A DNA stretch of 64,000 nt from UBA5009 sp038043185 (GTDB lineage: Bacteria; Bdellovibrionota; Bdellovibrionia; Bdellovibrionales; Bdellovibrionaceae), in assembly GCA_038043185.1 (NCBI GenBank), contig JBBTCO010000030.1, forward strand, positions 1 through 64,000, given 5' to 3'. A program made the translations under genes and the position numbers. The notes under the pieces are model-generated. The model made no database searches, was not told where the DNA came from, and saw only the letters and a list, made by a program, of their open reading frames with translations. Below are positions 28,175 through 35,613 of the stretch, one piece after another. Within the stretch, counting starts at the first letter, position 1. Each line of letters starts with the position of its first letter.

Positions 28175-29175
28175 AGATTTTATTTTCATTGATGATTTTA
28201 CTTGTTGCGACGATTTCTTGTTCCCCCCAACCTTCTTTGCTCGTTCCAAGTCCTGCTTTGCATAATCAAAAAGTGGCAAATGATGCATTTTTTATTGATC
28301 CCAAAGTAGATATTTTATTTGTGATCGATAATTCGGGCAGCATGGGAGTACATCAAGAAAATTTAGCAGATAACATCGACTTATTTCTTGCAGCTTTTGT
28401 GGACCGGGTTCAAGTTGATTATCACATTGGTGTTTTAACGACAGATATGGACTCAAACAGTGCCGAGAATACTCATTGTTGCGGTAATTTAGTTGGAAGA
28501 ACTAAGTTTACTGATAGGTCCACGCCCGATGGTAGGTTTGTGTTGTATCGAAATCTTCTGGTCGGAGTCAAAGGATCAGGAACTGAAAAAGTGTTCGATC
28601 CTATTAAGGCAGCTTTGTCCGAGCCAAGATTATCAAATCAAAATCAGGGATTTTTAAGACCCGACGCTCATCTTGCTGTGATTATTATTACAGATGCCGA
28701 GGATCACAGTGAGGAAAACTCCCAAAATCTTTATGATTTTTTGGTTCGACTTAAAAAATTACCAGAGAAAGTTCTGGCTTATGGAGCCATCATTCCTTCA
28801 GACATAACTTCATGCGCGCGGGATGAAGCAGAAGTTCCTCGTCGACTAGAGTCCTTTTTGTCAATGACAGTGAATGCGACTAAAAACATCATGAGTCTGT
28901 GTGATCCTAATTTTGGTAAGAGTTTGGCGAATCTAGGGAATAATATTGCCAAAACTATAGCGAGCACAATTTTCTTAGTAAGAGCTCCTATTTTGGAAAC
29001 AATTGAAGTTTGGTATGGTACGCAGCAGATTCCAAAAGATCCTAAAAAAGGATGGTCTTATGATGTGGCTCAAAATGCCATACATCTCGGCGATGATATA
29101 GTTTGGGATACTAGCCAGCCATCAGGTACAAAAATTAGAATTAGCTTTGAGCCAACCCAATTCGAAAAACATTAG
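28171..29175 (+). CDS. VWA-domain lipoprotein with MIDAS motif, CglB-like
   Basis: Lipoprotein (lipobox ATISC, cysteine at residue 17) carrying a von Willebrand factor A domain. The metal-ion-dependent adhesion site is intact: Asp53, Ser55 and Ser57 in VIDNSGSMG, with a later IITDAEDHS supplying the usual downstream aspartate. Cysteines (CC at about 109-110 and later ones in SCARD and SLCDP) suggest disulfides in an exported protein. In Myxococcus, CglB is a VWA outer-membrane lipoprotein and proposed focal-adhesion adhesin of gliding motility; this protein has the same architecture and closes a gliding-type operon. The ATG overlaps the preceding stop by 4 bases, and AAGGAG lies just upstream. 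Confidence 0.8.
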   Translation: MKILFSLMILLVATISCSPQPSLLVPSPALHNQKVANDAFFIDPKVDILFVIDNSGSMGVHQENLADNIDLFLAAFVDRVQVDYHIGVLTTDMDSNSAENTHCCGNLVGRTKFTDRSTPDGRFVLYRNLLVGVKGSGTEKVFDPIKAALSEPRLSNQNQGFLRPDAHLAVIIITDAEDHSEENSQNLYDFLVRLKKLPEKVLAYGAIIPSDITSCARDEAEVPRRLESFLSMTVNATKNIMSLCDPNFGKSLANLGNNIAKTIASTIFLVRAPILETIEVWYGTQQIPKDPKKGWSYDVAQNAIHLGDDIVWDTSQPSGTKIRISFEPTQFEKH

Positions 29176-29190
29176 CGCTAGAAGTTTCTA

Positions 29191-30345
29191 CTAAGAGGCC
29201 TTGGCTATGGTGACTCGCCATTGCGCTCGTGCTAAACGAAATTCATTTTTAGCATGGCGAATTTTAATACGAAGTTCATCCATTTTATTATTGCGGCCGA
29301 CATCAATTTGTTTTTTAAAAGCCTTATACTCATTGCTCAAAATATGAATTCGCTGCTTAATTTCAACAAGTCTCATTTGCAAATTATCCAAGGATTCGCT
29401 GACGGTGTGAAAGTGGTCCGGCGCCTGAGATCGAAAACGTTTTTTCTCCATGGCTAAGCGAGCCCGTAAAATAATAGCTTCGTTAATTCGTCGTAATTCA
29501 TGAGCCAATCCTAAATTGGACATCAAGTGAATAAACCATTTTGTTGGATCCCAATTAAACCAACGAACGCCATTGCGGTAATCAGCAGCAAAAACATGGT
29601 GAAAATTGTGATAACCTTCGCCATAAGTCAGTATCGCTAAGAAAAAATTATCGCGAGCGGTGTTCTCATCCGTATAGGTTTGTGTACCCCAATAATGGGC
29701 GAGTGAATTTATAAAGAAGATAAGTTGATGAACTACAACGACTCGTAAAATTCCACCAAATATAAAACCGCCCAGAGCCGAGCCCATAAACCAACCGATA
29801 AGAGTGGGAAGGCAAAATCCCATGCTCACTGCAAGATACCAATAATATTTGTGTTGCCACATCACCAAAGGATTTTTAGCCAAATCGGGAGTGTTTTTGA
29901 TATTTCTTTCTTTATAACTGTCTTTATAGAGTACCCAGGCAATATGGGAAAACCACAGTCCTCGTTTGGCATTATAGGGGTCGTCGTCTGTATCGACATG
30001 CAAATGGTGACGCCGATGATCGTCAGCCCAAACCAGTACAGAATTTTGGATCGCAGCGGCTCCAAATAAAAGATAAAATAATTCTAAAGCTTTCGAGGCC
30101 CGATATGTACGATGGGAATATAAACGATGATATCCGCCTGTCATCGCAATTCCAGTGATTATATAAAAAACCAGGAATAACCAAATAAAGGCTGGATTAA
30201 AAGTTTCAACCTTAAGATAAATCGCTAAAAAAATAAAAGAAAAGGCTGGAGTGCCAAAAAGAAATAGAACATTAACCCAGTCAAGTTCAGGTGCAGGACG
30301 TTGAGGCTGTATAGCACTGTCAGCCGATTTTGGGTTAGAACTCAT
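29191..30345 (-). CDS. Acyl-CoA/acyl-lipid delta-9-type fatty acid desaturase with coiled-coil tail
   Basis: Integral membrane di-iron desaturase that introduces a double bond into acyl chains. All three histidine boxes are present: HRLYSH at 73-78, HRRHH at 110-114 and HNFHH at 246-250, between four hydrophobic helices. About 80 residues after the catalytic domain form a charged, probably coiled-coil extension (roughly 300-384), which is longer than usual for bacterial members. The second ATG at 30345 is chosen because AGAGG lies at a workable distance; the preceding ATG and a start 72 bases upstream are alternatives. It is convergent with the VWA gene, with 15 bases between the stops. It probably adjusts membrane fluidity. 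Confidence 0.9.
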   Translation of the reverse strand: MSSNPKSADSAIQPQRPAPELDWVNVLFLFGTPAFSFIFLAIYLKVETFNPAFIWLFLVFYIITGIAMTGGYHRLYSHRTYRASKALELFYLLFGAAAIQNSVLVWADDHRRHHLHVDTDDDPYNAKRGLWFSHIAWVLYKDSYKERNIKNTPDLAKNPLVMWQHKYYWYLAVSMGFCLPTLIGWFMGSALGGFIFGGILRVVVVHQLIFFINSLAHYWGTQTYTDENTARDNFFLAILTYGEGYHNFHHVFAADYRNGVRWFNWDPTKWFIHLMSNLGLAHELRRINEAIILRARLAMEKKRFRSQAPDHFHTVSESLDNLQMRLVEIKQRIHILSNEYKAFKKQIDVGRNNKMDELRIKIRHAKNEFRLARAQWRVTIAKAS

Positions 30346-30439
30346 CATTACCTCTTTGTATATCTGGGACGTGGAACACGTCCTAGAAAAGTTAGCCTTA
30401 TTTTTTAGCGAATTCAATAGTTGCAGATAGATCTGTGGA

Positions 30440-30470
30440 TTTATGAGACGCGTCGTGTTTTGCGCTCATA
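30440..30470. repeat. Hairpin with TTATGAG/CTCATAA arms
   Basis: TTATGAG plus CGC pairs with GCG plus CTCATAA, with one bulged base, in the gap between two minus-strand genes. The sequence ATTTATGAGAC is shared with the arm of the palindrome at 8087-8214. It may be a terminator for the upstream gene or a remnant of the same repeat family. No strong T-tract follows on either strand. Confidence 0.45.
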
Positions 30471-30497
30471 AGTTTGATTTTCTTAGAATCCCTTGGG

Positions 30498-31553
30498 CTA
30501 GGCCGCTTTCGATTTGTTAATCATTTCTGGCGTCAGTTCGCAACATACGCTAAGCTGCATGGGTTTTTTTAAATTTCCATTATCCCACTCAGGCCAAAAG
30601 ATTTTTTCATAACCATTTTGAATGCCAAAGATCTCTTCGCGAATTTTAAATAACAGACCTGATGGAGCTCCTAAAAGCCAGTCCATCTGGACAAGGTAAA
30701 GGGCTTCTTCCAAATCGGTGGGATTCATCGAAGACAAGAAGCTTTCAGGCATATGATCAATAAGATAACTGGCATTGTGAGAATATTGATGAAAGGCTTT
30801 TTCCAAAGGAGTAACTAAGAGCTTTTCAATTCTGACATCGCTGGTTTTCCCAGCGGAATAGGGTCGGGAAAGCTTTTTAAAATGATAATAAAGAAGAGCA
30901 TCATTCACTACGTAATCTGACTTTGGCAGATAATCACAAATTGAATCCATGCGCAAAGCTTCATGGGAAGGATCTTCAATGTGAGCATTATGATCTACAG
31001 CGACCAATGTTCTTAAGTTCCACAAAAACGAGTATAACATTTGCAAGCGTTCGCAAAGTTCGGCAGAGAAATGCACTGAAAAATTAAATAATAAGGGTGC
31101 TTTTATTTGCGCTTCTAACGAATCGATAGTTTCAATGAGCAACCAAAAATTCTTTAAATCAATTTTTTCTGATTGAAATACCCGGCGAAGTCCTTCGTTA
31201 AAATTACTTTCAAAATTTTGTAAAATTTTTGAATCTATAGCTGAAACTTGCTTATTCAGAGAATGCACTCGTTCGCTAGAACGGGCAGACATTTCATAGT
31301 GAGGCTCTAAGTTTTGCCAGGCATGATGCCAAGTCTTGGCGTCTGTGCTTTGCGTTTTATTTTGTGCCCATGCACAAAGATAATTTGCCGAGGCTCCAAG
31401 AAGAGCATCGCTAAAATATTTAAACGGAGTTTGGGGTTTATTTTTTTGGAACTGCTCTTTATCTTGCCAAAGACTTAGCTTCGATGGCCGAGGAATCCCA
31501 CCACCATCAAGGTTAATATCAAATCCAATATGAGTTGATCCATTTTTTTTCAT
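30498..31553 (-). CDS. Hypothetical cytoplasmic protein
   Basis: A 351-residue protein with no family I recognise and no signal peptide or membrane helix. It is rich in aromatic and leucine residues with predicted long helices (for example IDSLEAQIKAPLLFNFSVHFS near 155) and a paired cysteine near the C-terminus (LSVCCEL). I chose the ATG at 31553 because GGAGG lies 8 bases before it; two upstream in-frame ATGs precede that site. It is divergent from the small membrane protein/methyltransferase operon, and a hairpin follows its stop. Confidence 0.6.
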   Translation of the reverse strand: MKKNGSTHIGFDINLDGGGIPRPSKLSLWQDKEQFQKNKPQTPFKYFSDALLGASANYLCAWAQNKTQSTDAKTWHHAWQNLEPHYEMSARSSERVHSLNKQVSAIDSKILQNFESNFNEGLRRVFQSEKIDLKNFWLLIETIDSLEAQIKAPLLFNFSVHFSAELCERLQMLYSFLWNLRTLVAVDHNAHIEDPSHEALRMDSICDYLPKSDYVVNDALLYYHFKKLSRPYSAGKTSDVRIEKLLVTPLEKAFHQYSHNASYLIDHMPESFLSSMNPTDLEEALYLVQMDWLLGAPSGLLFKIREEIFGIQNGYEKIFWPEWDNGNLKKPMQLSVCCELTPEMINKSKAA

Positions 31554-31756
31554 TAACCCATCCTCCATGAAAGTGCACAGCAACCAACGATTTCGTCAGT
31601 GCTATTTACTCGGACATTCTTTTAAGTTCTAAGAGTCGGGTTTTTATAAAATGACATAATTATGATCTTTTGCAGATGAATTCTTGTTGTTATCGGATTG
31701 CACCAAGGCCTAGTCGAGCAGGATTAAAGCAAAGTCGCGTGGGGCGTTGATGGTTG

Positions 31757-31781
31757 TATAATAAATCATTACGAATATAAT
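31757..31781 (+). promoter_or_regulatory. Candidate -10 elements upstream of small membrane protein operon
   Basis: Two TATAAT sequences lie at 31757-31762 and 31776-31781, 36-61 bases before the start of the 39-residue ORF. Neither has a good -35 at 16-18 bases (the second has TTGTAT at 16 bases). Probably at least one is used; a weak -35 would suggest activator dependence or low strength. Confidence 0.35.
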
Positions 31782-31790
31782 CTGCCAACA

Positions 31791-31806
31791 AGTTCCTTCG
31801 GGAGCT
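31791..31806 (+). promoter_or_regulatory. UUCG-capped stem-loop in the leader
   Basis: AGTTCC and GGAGCT pair (six pairs including one G-U) around a TTCG tetraloop, immediately 5' of the ribosome binding site AAGGAGG at 31807-31813 for the 39-residue gene. A cUUCGg tetraloop is unusually stable. It could act as an mRNA-stabilising 5' hairpin or tune initiation; it does not cover the ribosome site itself. Confidence 0.5.
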
Positions 31807-31817
31807 AAGGAGGAAAA

Positions 31818-31937
31818 ATGTCGATCATTCTTATGACGATTTTTGTTAGCATCCCTATCGTCCTTGGCAGTATCGTTTTATTCGCGACATTTCGGCATTG
31901 GCTTCAAGAATGGAAATTGAAGGGCAGAAAACAATGA
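31818..31937 (+). CDS. Small single-pass membrane protein (39 residues)
   Basis: A short ORF, ATG at 31818 and TGA at 31935-31937, with an excellent AAGGAGG ribosome site five bases before the ATG. The translation begins MSIILMTIFVSIPIVLGSIV and continues through LFATFRHW to a basic tail ending KLKGRKQ: one hydrophobic helix (about residues 3-23) followed by a positive tail, predicted N-out/C-in. Its stop overlaps the ATG of the methyltransferase gene (ATGA at 31934-31937), so it is coupled to it. Family unknown; a membrane anchor, regulator or leader peptide for the downstream enzyme are possibilities. Confidence 0.7.
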   Translation: MSIILMTIFVSIPIVLGSIVLFATFRHWLQEWKLKGRKQ

Positions 31938-32974
31938 ATTTAAAAGGCAACTTGGCTTATTCGTACCAAGTGGCTCGCAGCATGCATTTTACTATGCAGC
32001 AAATATCCTTGCCTTTTTTCGAGTCTGTCACGAGCGGCAAGAACAAATTCCGCACTATTGAATACCCCGAGTTTATTAAAAAGTTACTCCAAGAGCTTCT
32101 TCAGCTTCTGAAGGAAGACAGTGAAAATATTGCGACTGGATTGTATCCTCTTGAGGTTTTAAGGCCGGAGGATCCCCGTAATCATTTTTTACGTTATCCT
32201 AAAATATTATTTGATGGTTTTTTTCTCTCTCGTCGTCGTGAAGGACTAAAATCCAAGGAATTCACCTCGCAAGCTCAAGAGTTTTTAAATGAAATGCCCG
32301 AATATTTTCGCCGTAATTTTCATTTTCAAACTGACGGTTATTTGTCCGAACATTCAGCTGAATTGTATGAACATCAAGTTGAAATACTTTTTTCTGGCGC
32401 AGCAGATGCGATGAGGCGCCTTGTTATTCCTCTGTTAAGAAAAGAAATACAAAATCTATCAGGCGAAGGTCTGAATTTTCTTGAAGTGGGCGCCGGCACG
32501 GGACGCTTAACTAAATTTATGAGTCTGTCTTATCCAAAAGCTAAAATTGTTGCTTCCGATTTAAGTCCTCCCTATCTAAAAAAAGCGCAAGAAAACTTGC
32601 AAAACTTTCCAAGAATCGATTTTGTTCAAGCTGCTGCCGAAAATTTACCATTCAAAGCGCAAAGTTTTGATCTGGCTTATTCGTGTTTTCTTTTTCATGA
32701 GTTGCCCCAAGAGGTTCGTCGTAAAGTCATTCAAGAGGCCCATCGTGTTCTTAAACCAGAGGCTCTTTTTGCATTTGTCGACTCGGCGCAAAAGCACGAT
32801 ATTGTAGCAAAGGCAGAGTTGCTTGAGCACTTTCCTAAAGAATTCCATGAACCATTCTATAAAAACTACACTTTGCATCCGATGGAAGATCTTCTCAAAG
32901 AAGAAGGTTTCGAGATTTTACAATCGCGGGCAAGATTGTTCTCGAAAGCTGTTCTTGCCAGAAAGAAAGCTTGA
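31934..32974 (+). CDS. Class I SAM-dependent methyltransferase
   Basis: Rossmann-fold methyltransferase of 346 residues. The SAM-binding motif I, LEVGAGTGRL, is at 183-192, followed by acidic motif II VASDLSPPYL (about 206-215) and IDFVQAAAENLPF with post-motif LAYSCFLFHELP. The N-terminal ~170 residues precede the fold and may form a substrate-binding cap, unlike minimal UbiE-type enzymes. The start is the ATG at 31934, coupled by ATGA to the 39-residue membrane protein. An ORF opening 36 bases earlier lies inside that small gene and is not needed. The substrate is unknown; a lipid or small-molecule target fits the membrane partner and the polyamine-type enzyme downstream only loosely. Confidence 0.85.
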   Translation: MNLKGNLAYSYQVARSMHFTMQQISLPFFESVTSGKNKFRTIEYPEFIKKLLQELLQLLKEDSENIATGLYPLEVLRPEDPRNHFLRYPKILFDGFFLSRRREGLKSKEFTSQAQEFLNEMPEYFRRNFHFQTDGYLSEHSAELYEHQVEILFSGAADAMRRLVIPLLRKEIQNLSGEGLNFLEVGAGTGRLTKFMSLSYPKAKIVASDLSPPYLKKAQENLQNFPRIDFVQAAAENLPFKAQSFDLAYSCFLFHELPQEVRRKVIQEAHRVLKPEALFAFVDSAQKHDIVAKAELLEHFPKEFHEPFYKNYTLHPMEDLLKEEGFEILQSRARLFSKAVLARKKA

Positions 32975-33008
32975 CAAGAAAGCTCATATTGGGAAAGTTC
33001 CTTGTCCA

Positions 33009-33977
33009 ATGACAATATCAAAATTTATCGATCATAATTACAGACATTTCAATGCACAGGCTCTTAAAAGCGGCGCTCAAGCATATAAAACTCATGTTGA
33101 AAAGGGCGGCCAAATGCTCGTGACTTTGGCCGGCGCCATGAGCACAGCCGAGCTTGGATTAAGTCTCGCCGAGATGATTCGCCAAGGGAAAGTCCACGCG
33201 ATTTCTTGCACGGGTGCAAACCTTGAAGAAGATGTTTTTAACTTGGTGGCACACGATCATTACGAATTGATTCCGCATTACCGCGATTTAACACCAATGG
33301 ACGAACAAAAGTTATTAGAACGGCATTTGAACCGTGTAACAGATACTTGTATTCCTGAAGAGGAAGCCATTCGTCGAATTGAAAAAGTTATTCTGGAAGA
33401 ATGGCAAAAGGCTGATCGCGAGGGGAAAAGCTATTTTCCTCATGAATTCATGTACAAAATTTTACTTTCAGGAAAATTAAAACAGCATTACCAAATTGAT
33501 CCTAAAGACAGTTGGTTGTTGGCGGCAGCAGAAAAAAATCTTCCGATGGTTGTGCCAGGTTGGGAAGATTCTACAACGGGAAATATTTTCGCGAGTCACG
33601 TGATCAAAGGTGATATTAAAAACGTCAACACTGTTAAAAACGGGATTCAGTACATGATGATGTTTTCAGAATGGTATATGAGTACGGCAACCAAAATGCC
33701 GGTAGGTTTTTTCCAAATTGGCGGCGGCATTGCAGGGGATTTTCCGATTTGTGTAGTGCCTATGTTATCTCAAGATTTACTTCATGAAGATGTTCCACTG
33801 TGGAGTTATTTTTGTCAGATCAGTGATTCGACAACCTCTTATGGATCTTATTCTGGCGCTGTTCCCAATGAAAAAATCACTTGGGGAAAATTAGGGATCG
33901 ACACTCCAAAACATGTTATCGAATCGGACGCCAGTATTGTTGTGCCGTTGATGTTTGCTTACGTTCTTGGACAATAA
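33009..33977 (+). CDS. Deoxyhypusine-synthase-like enzyme
   Basis: NAD-dependent enzyme of the deoxyhypusine synthase family (322 residues from the ATG at 33009). Visible landmarks are TLAGAMSTAELG near 39-50, SCTGANLEEDVFN near 66-78, a GNIFASHVIKGD stretch, and the active-site lysine candidate Lys294 in TWGKL, matching the WGK motif of eukaryotic DHS that forms the aminobutyl imine. Bacteria lack eIF5A, so protein hypusination is unlikely. Bacterial homologues are thought to transfer the aminobutyl group of spermidine to small amines (homospermidine synthase-type chemistry), which I infer here. It follows the methyltransferase by 34 bases and converges on the Nfu gene with 1 base between stops. 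Confidence 0.85.
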   Translation: MTISKFIDHNYRHFNAQALKSGAQAYKTHVEKGGQMLVTLAGAMSTAELGLSLAEMIRQGKVHAISCTGANLEEDVFNLVAHDHYELIPHYRDLTPMDEQKLLERHLNRVTDTCIPEEEAIRRIEKVILEEWQKADREGKSYFPHEFMYKILLSGKLKQHYQIDPKDSWLLAAAEKNLPMVVPGWEDSTTGNIFASHVIKGDIKNVNTVKNGIQYMMMFSEWYMSTATKMPVGFFQIGGGIAGDFPICVVPMLSQDLLHEDVPLWSYFCQISDSTTSYGSYSGAVPNEKITWGKLGIDTPKHVIESDASIVVPLMFAYVLGQ

Positions 33978-33978
33978 C

Positions 33979-34545
33979 TTAAATAGCCACAACTTCGCGA
34001 ATTTCAGGAAAAAGTTCTTTGAGTCGAACTTCGATGCCATCTTTTAAGGTTGCTTGCGAACTTGGGCAACCGGCGCAAGATCCCTTCATTTGAAGATAAA
34101 CCGTTTGATTTTCATAGCGACTAAAAACGATATCTCCACCGTCAAGGGCAACAACAGGTCTGATTTCATTGCTGATAACTCGTTTGATGTCTTTAACTAT
34201 AGGGCTGTCATTGGGGTTTTCATCACCAGAAGTACTTGGAGCTTTCATCTCAGCGACAACCGCTTCGCCACGATCGAGATGATCTTGAATAAGAGCACTT
34301 AAGGGCGCTGCCAGAATTTCCCACTCAACCCAGTCTTGTTTGGTGATGGTAATAAAATCAGCGCCAATAAAAACGGAACTTGTCCATGGAAAGCCAAAAA
34401 TTTTTGCCGCAAGCGGTGACCTTTCAGCCTCTTGAGCCGAAGGCACATCAAAAGCTTCTTCAGTCACTCGCAAAGGAAGTCTAAAGCGAAGGGTCGCGGG
34501 GTTCGGAGTGTGTTCATAACTTACTTTTTGAGTTTTATTGTCCAT
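33979..34545 (-). CDS. Nfu-type Fe-S cluster scaffold/carrier
   Basis: Iron-sulfur carrier of 188 residues with two domains: an Nfu N-terminal domain (TPNPATLRFRLP near 13-24, SPLAAKIFGFPWTSSVFIG near 43-61) and a C-terminal NifU-like domain (RPVVALDGGDIVF near 129-141). In the latter, Cys157 and Cys160 of the SCAGCPSSQ motif would bind a 4Fe-4S cluster, usually at a dimer interface. The start at 34545 has GGAG about 11 bases upstream; an ORF continuing 81 bases further upstream is not homologous-looking. It is divergent from the aldolase gene. The fusion resembles eukaryotic/alphaproteobacterial Nfu1 more than NfuA. Confidence 0.9.
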   Translation of the reverse strand: MDNKTQKVSYEHTPNPATLRFRLPLRVTEEAFDVPSAQEAERSPLAAKIFGFPWTSSVFIGADFITITKQDWVEWEILAAPLSALIQDHLDRGEAVVAEMKAPSTSGDENPNDSPIVKDIKRVISNEIRPVVALDGGDIVFSRYENQTVYLQMKGSCAGCPSSQATLKDGIEVRLKELFPEIREVVAI

Positions 34546-34689
34546 AAATTCGGCAGCTCCATGGTTCGTCTTGTAATGACATCCGTGATACCGCAGAAAT
34601 CGTCGACGGACAAGTGTGTTAAACAACCCAAATTCTTGATTAAAATCAACAATTTTTATAGTTTCAATTCTTTCAAAATAGGAGAGCTA

Positions 34690-35613
34690 ATGACACCAAG
34701 AGTAAGAGAGATATTAGGTTGGTATGGAGCGGATAACCCAGGAGTCCTTACTAACTTAGCTAGGATTATGAATACGGGTTTATTGAAAGGCTCTGGCAAA
34801 ATGGTGATTTTGCCTGTGGATCAAGGCTTCGAACACGGACCAGCCCGCAGTTTTGCAAAAAATCCAGATGGCTATGATCCTTCCTATCACTTTGAGTTGG
34901 CCATTGAATCCGGTTGCAATGCTTATGCAGCTCCACTGGGAGCAATCGAGGCCTGTGCTCGAGAATTTGCTGGTGAGATTCCTTTGATTTTAAAAATTAA
35001 TAACTCGGACAGTTTGTATTCTCCGAAATCACCAATTTCGGCTTTAACCTCGTCGATCGATGATGCTCTTCGGCTGGGTTGTGCAGGAGTTGGATTTACA
35101 ATTTATCCTGGTTCTTCTGATCGCAAACAAATGTACGAAGAAATTATGCAGGCTTCAAGTCTTGCAAAAAAAGCGGGATTAGCCGTGATCATTTGGTCTT
35201 ACCCTCGCGGTGAGCAAATTTCTAAAGAGGGTGAAACGGCGATTGATGTTATTGCATATGCAGCTCACTTAGCTTGTCAGCTTGGCGCTCATATCGTGAA
35301 AGTGAAACCGCCAACAGCATTTATCGAACAGGCCGCTGCGAAAAAAGTTTATGAGGCTCAAGGAATTAAAGTGACTCAAATGGCTGATCGCACTCGTCAC
35401 ATTGTGCAGTCTTGTTTCAATGGACGTCGTATTGTCATTTTTTCTGGTGGCGAAACCAAGAGCACTGAAGAGCTTTTGCAAGAGGTTCGTGACATGGCTC
35501 AAGGCGGATCCTTTGGAAGCATTATGGGTCGCAATGCTTTTCAACGTCCTCGAAAAGAAGCCATTCAACTTTTACGTGATGTCATGACAGCATTTGCTGG
35601 GAAAGCGCTATGA
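34690..35613 (+). CDS. fbaB: Class I fructose-bisphosphate aldolase (DhnA/FbaB type)
   Basis: Schiff-base aldolase of glycolysis/gluconeogenesis, of the archaeal/DhnA type (307 residues). Conserved features are LPVDQGFEHG near 41-50, GFTIYPGS near 135-142, and the Schiff-base region HIVKVKPPTAF near 201-211, where one of the two lysines forms the imine. A phosphate-binding IFSGGETKS precedes the C-terminus. The ATG at 34690 has AGGAG at 6 bases; an open frame extends upstream across the intergenic region but carries no homologous sequence. The stop overlaps the lysS start as ATGA, so aldolase and lysyl-tRNA synthetase are translationally coupled. Confidence 0.92.
   Translation: MTPRVREILGWYGADNPGVLTNLARIMNTGLLKGSGKMVILPVDQGFEHGPARSFAKNPDGYDPSYHFELAIESGCNAYAAPLGAIEACAREFAGEIPLILKINNSDSLYSPKSPISALTSSIDDALRLGCAGVGFTIYPGSSDRKQMYEEIMQASSLAKKAGLAVIIWSYPRGEQISKEGETAIDVIAYAAHLACQLGAHIVKVKPPTAFIEQAAAKKVYEAQGIKVTQMADRTRHIVQSCFNGRRIVIFSGGETKSTEELLQEVRDMAQGGSFGSIMGRNAFQRPRKEAIQLLRDVMTAFAGKAL

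Noticed and set aside
33979..34626. Longer upstream start for the Nfu protein
   Set aside because: The additional 27 residues look like non-coding sequence and the better ribosome site lies before 34545.
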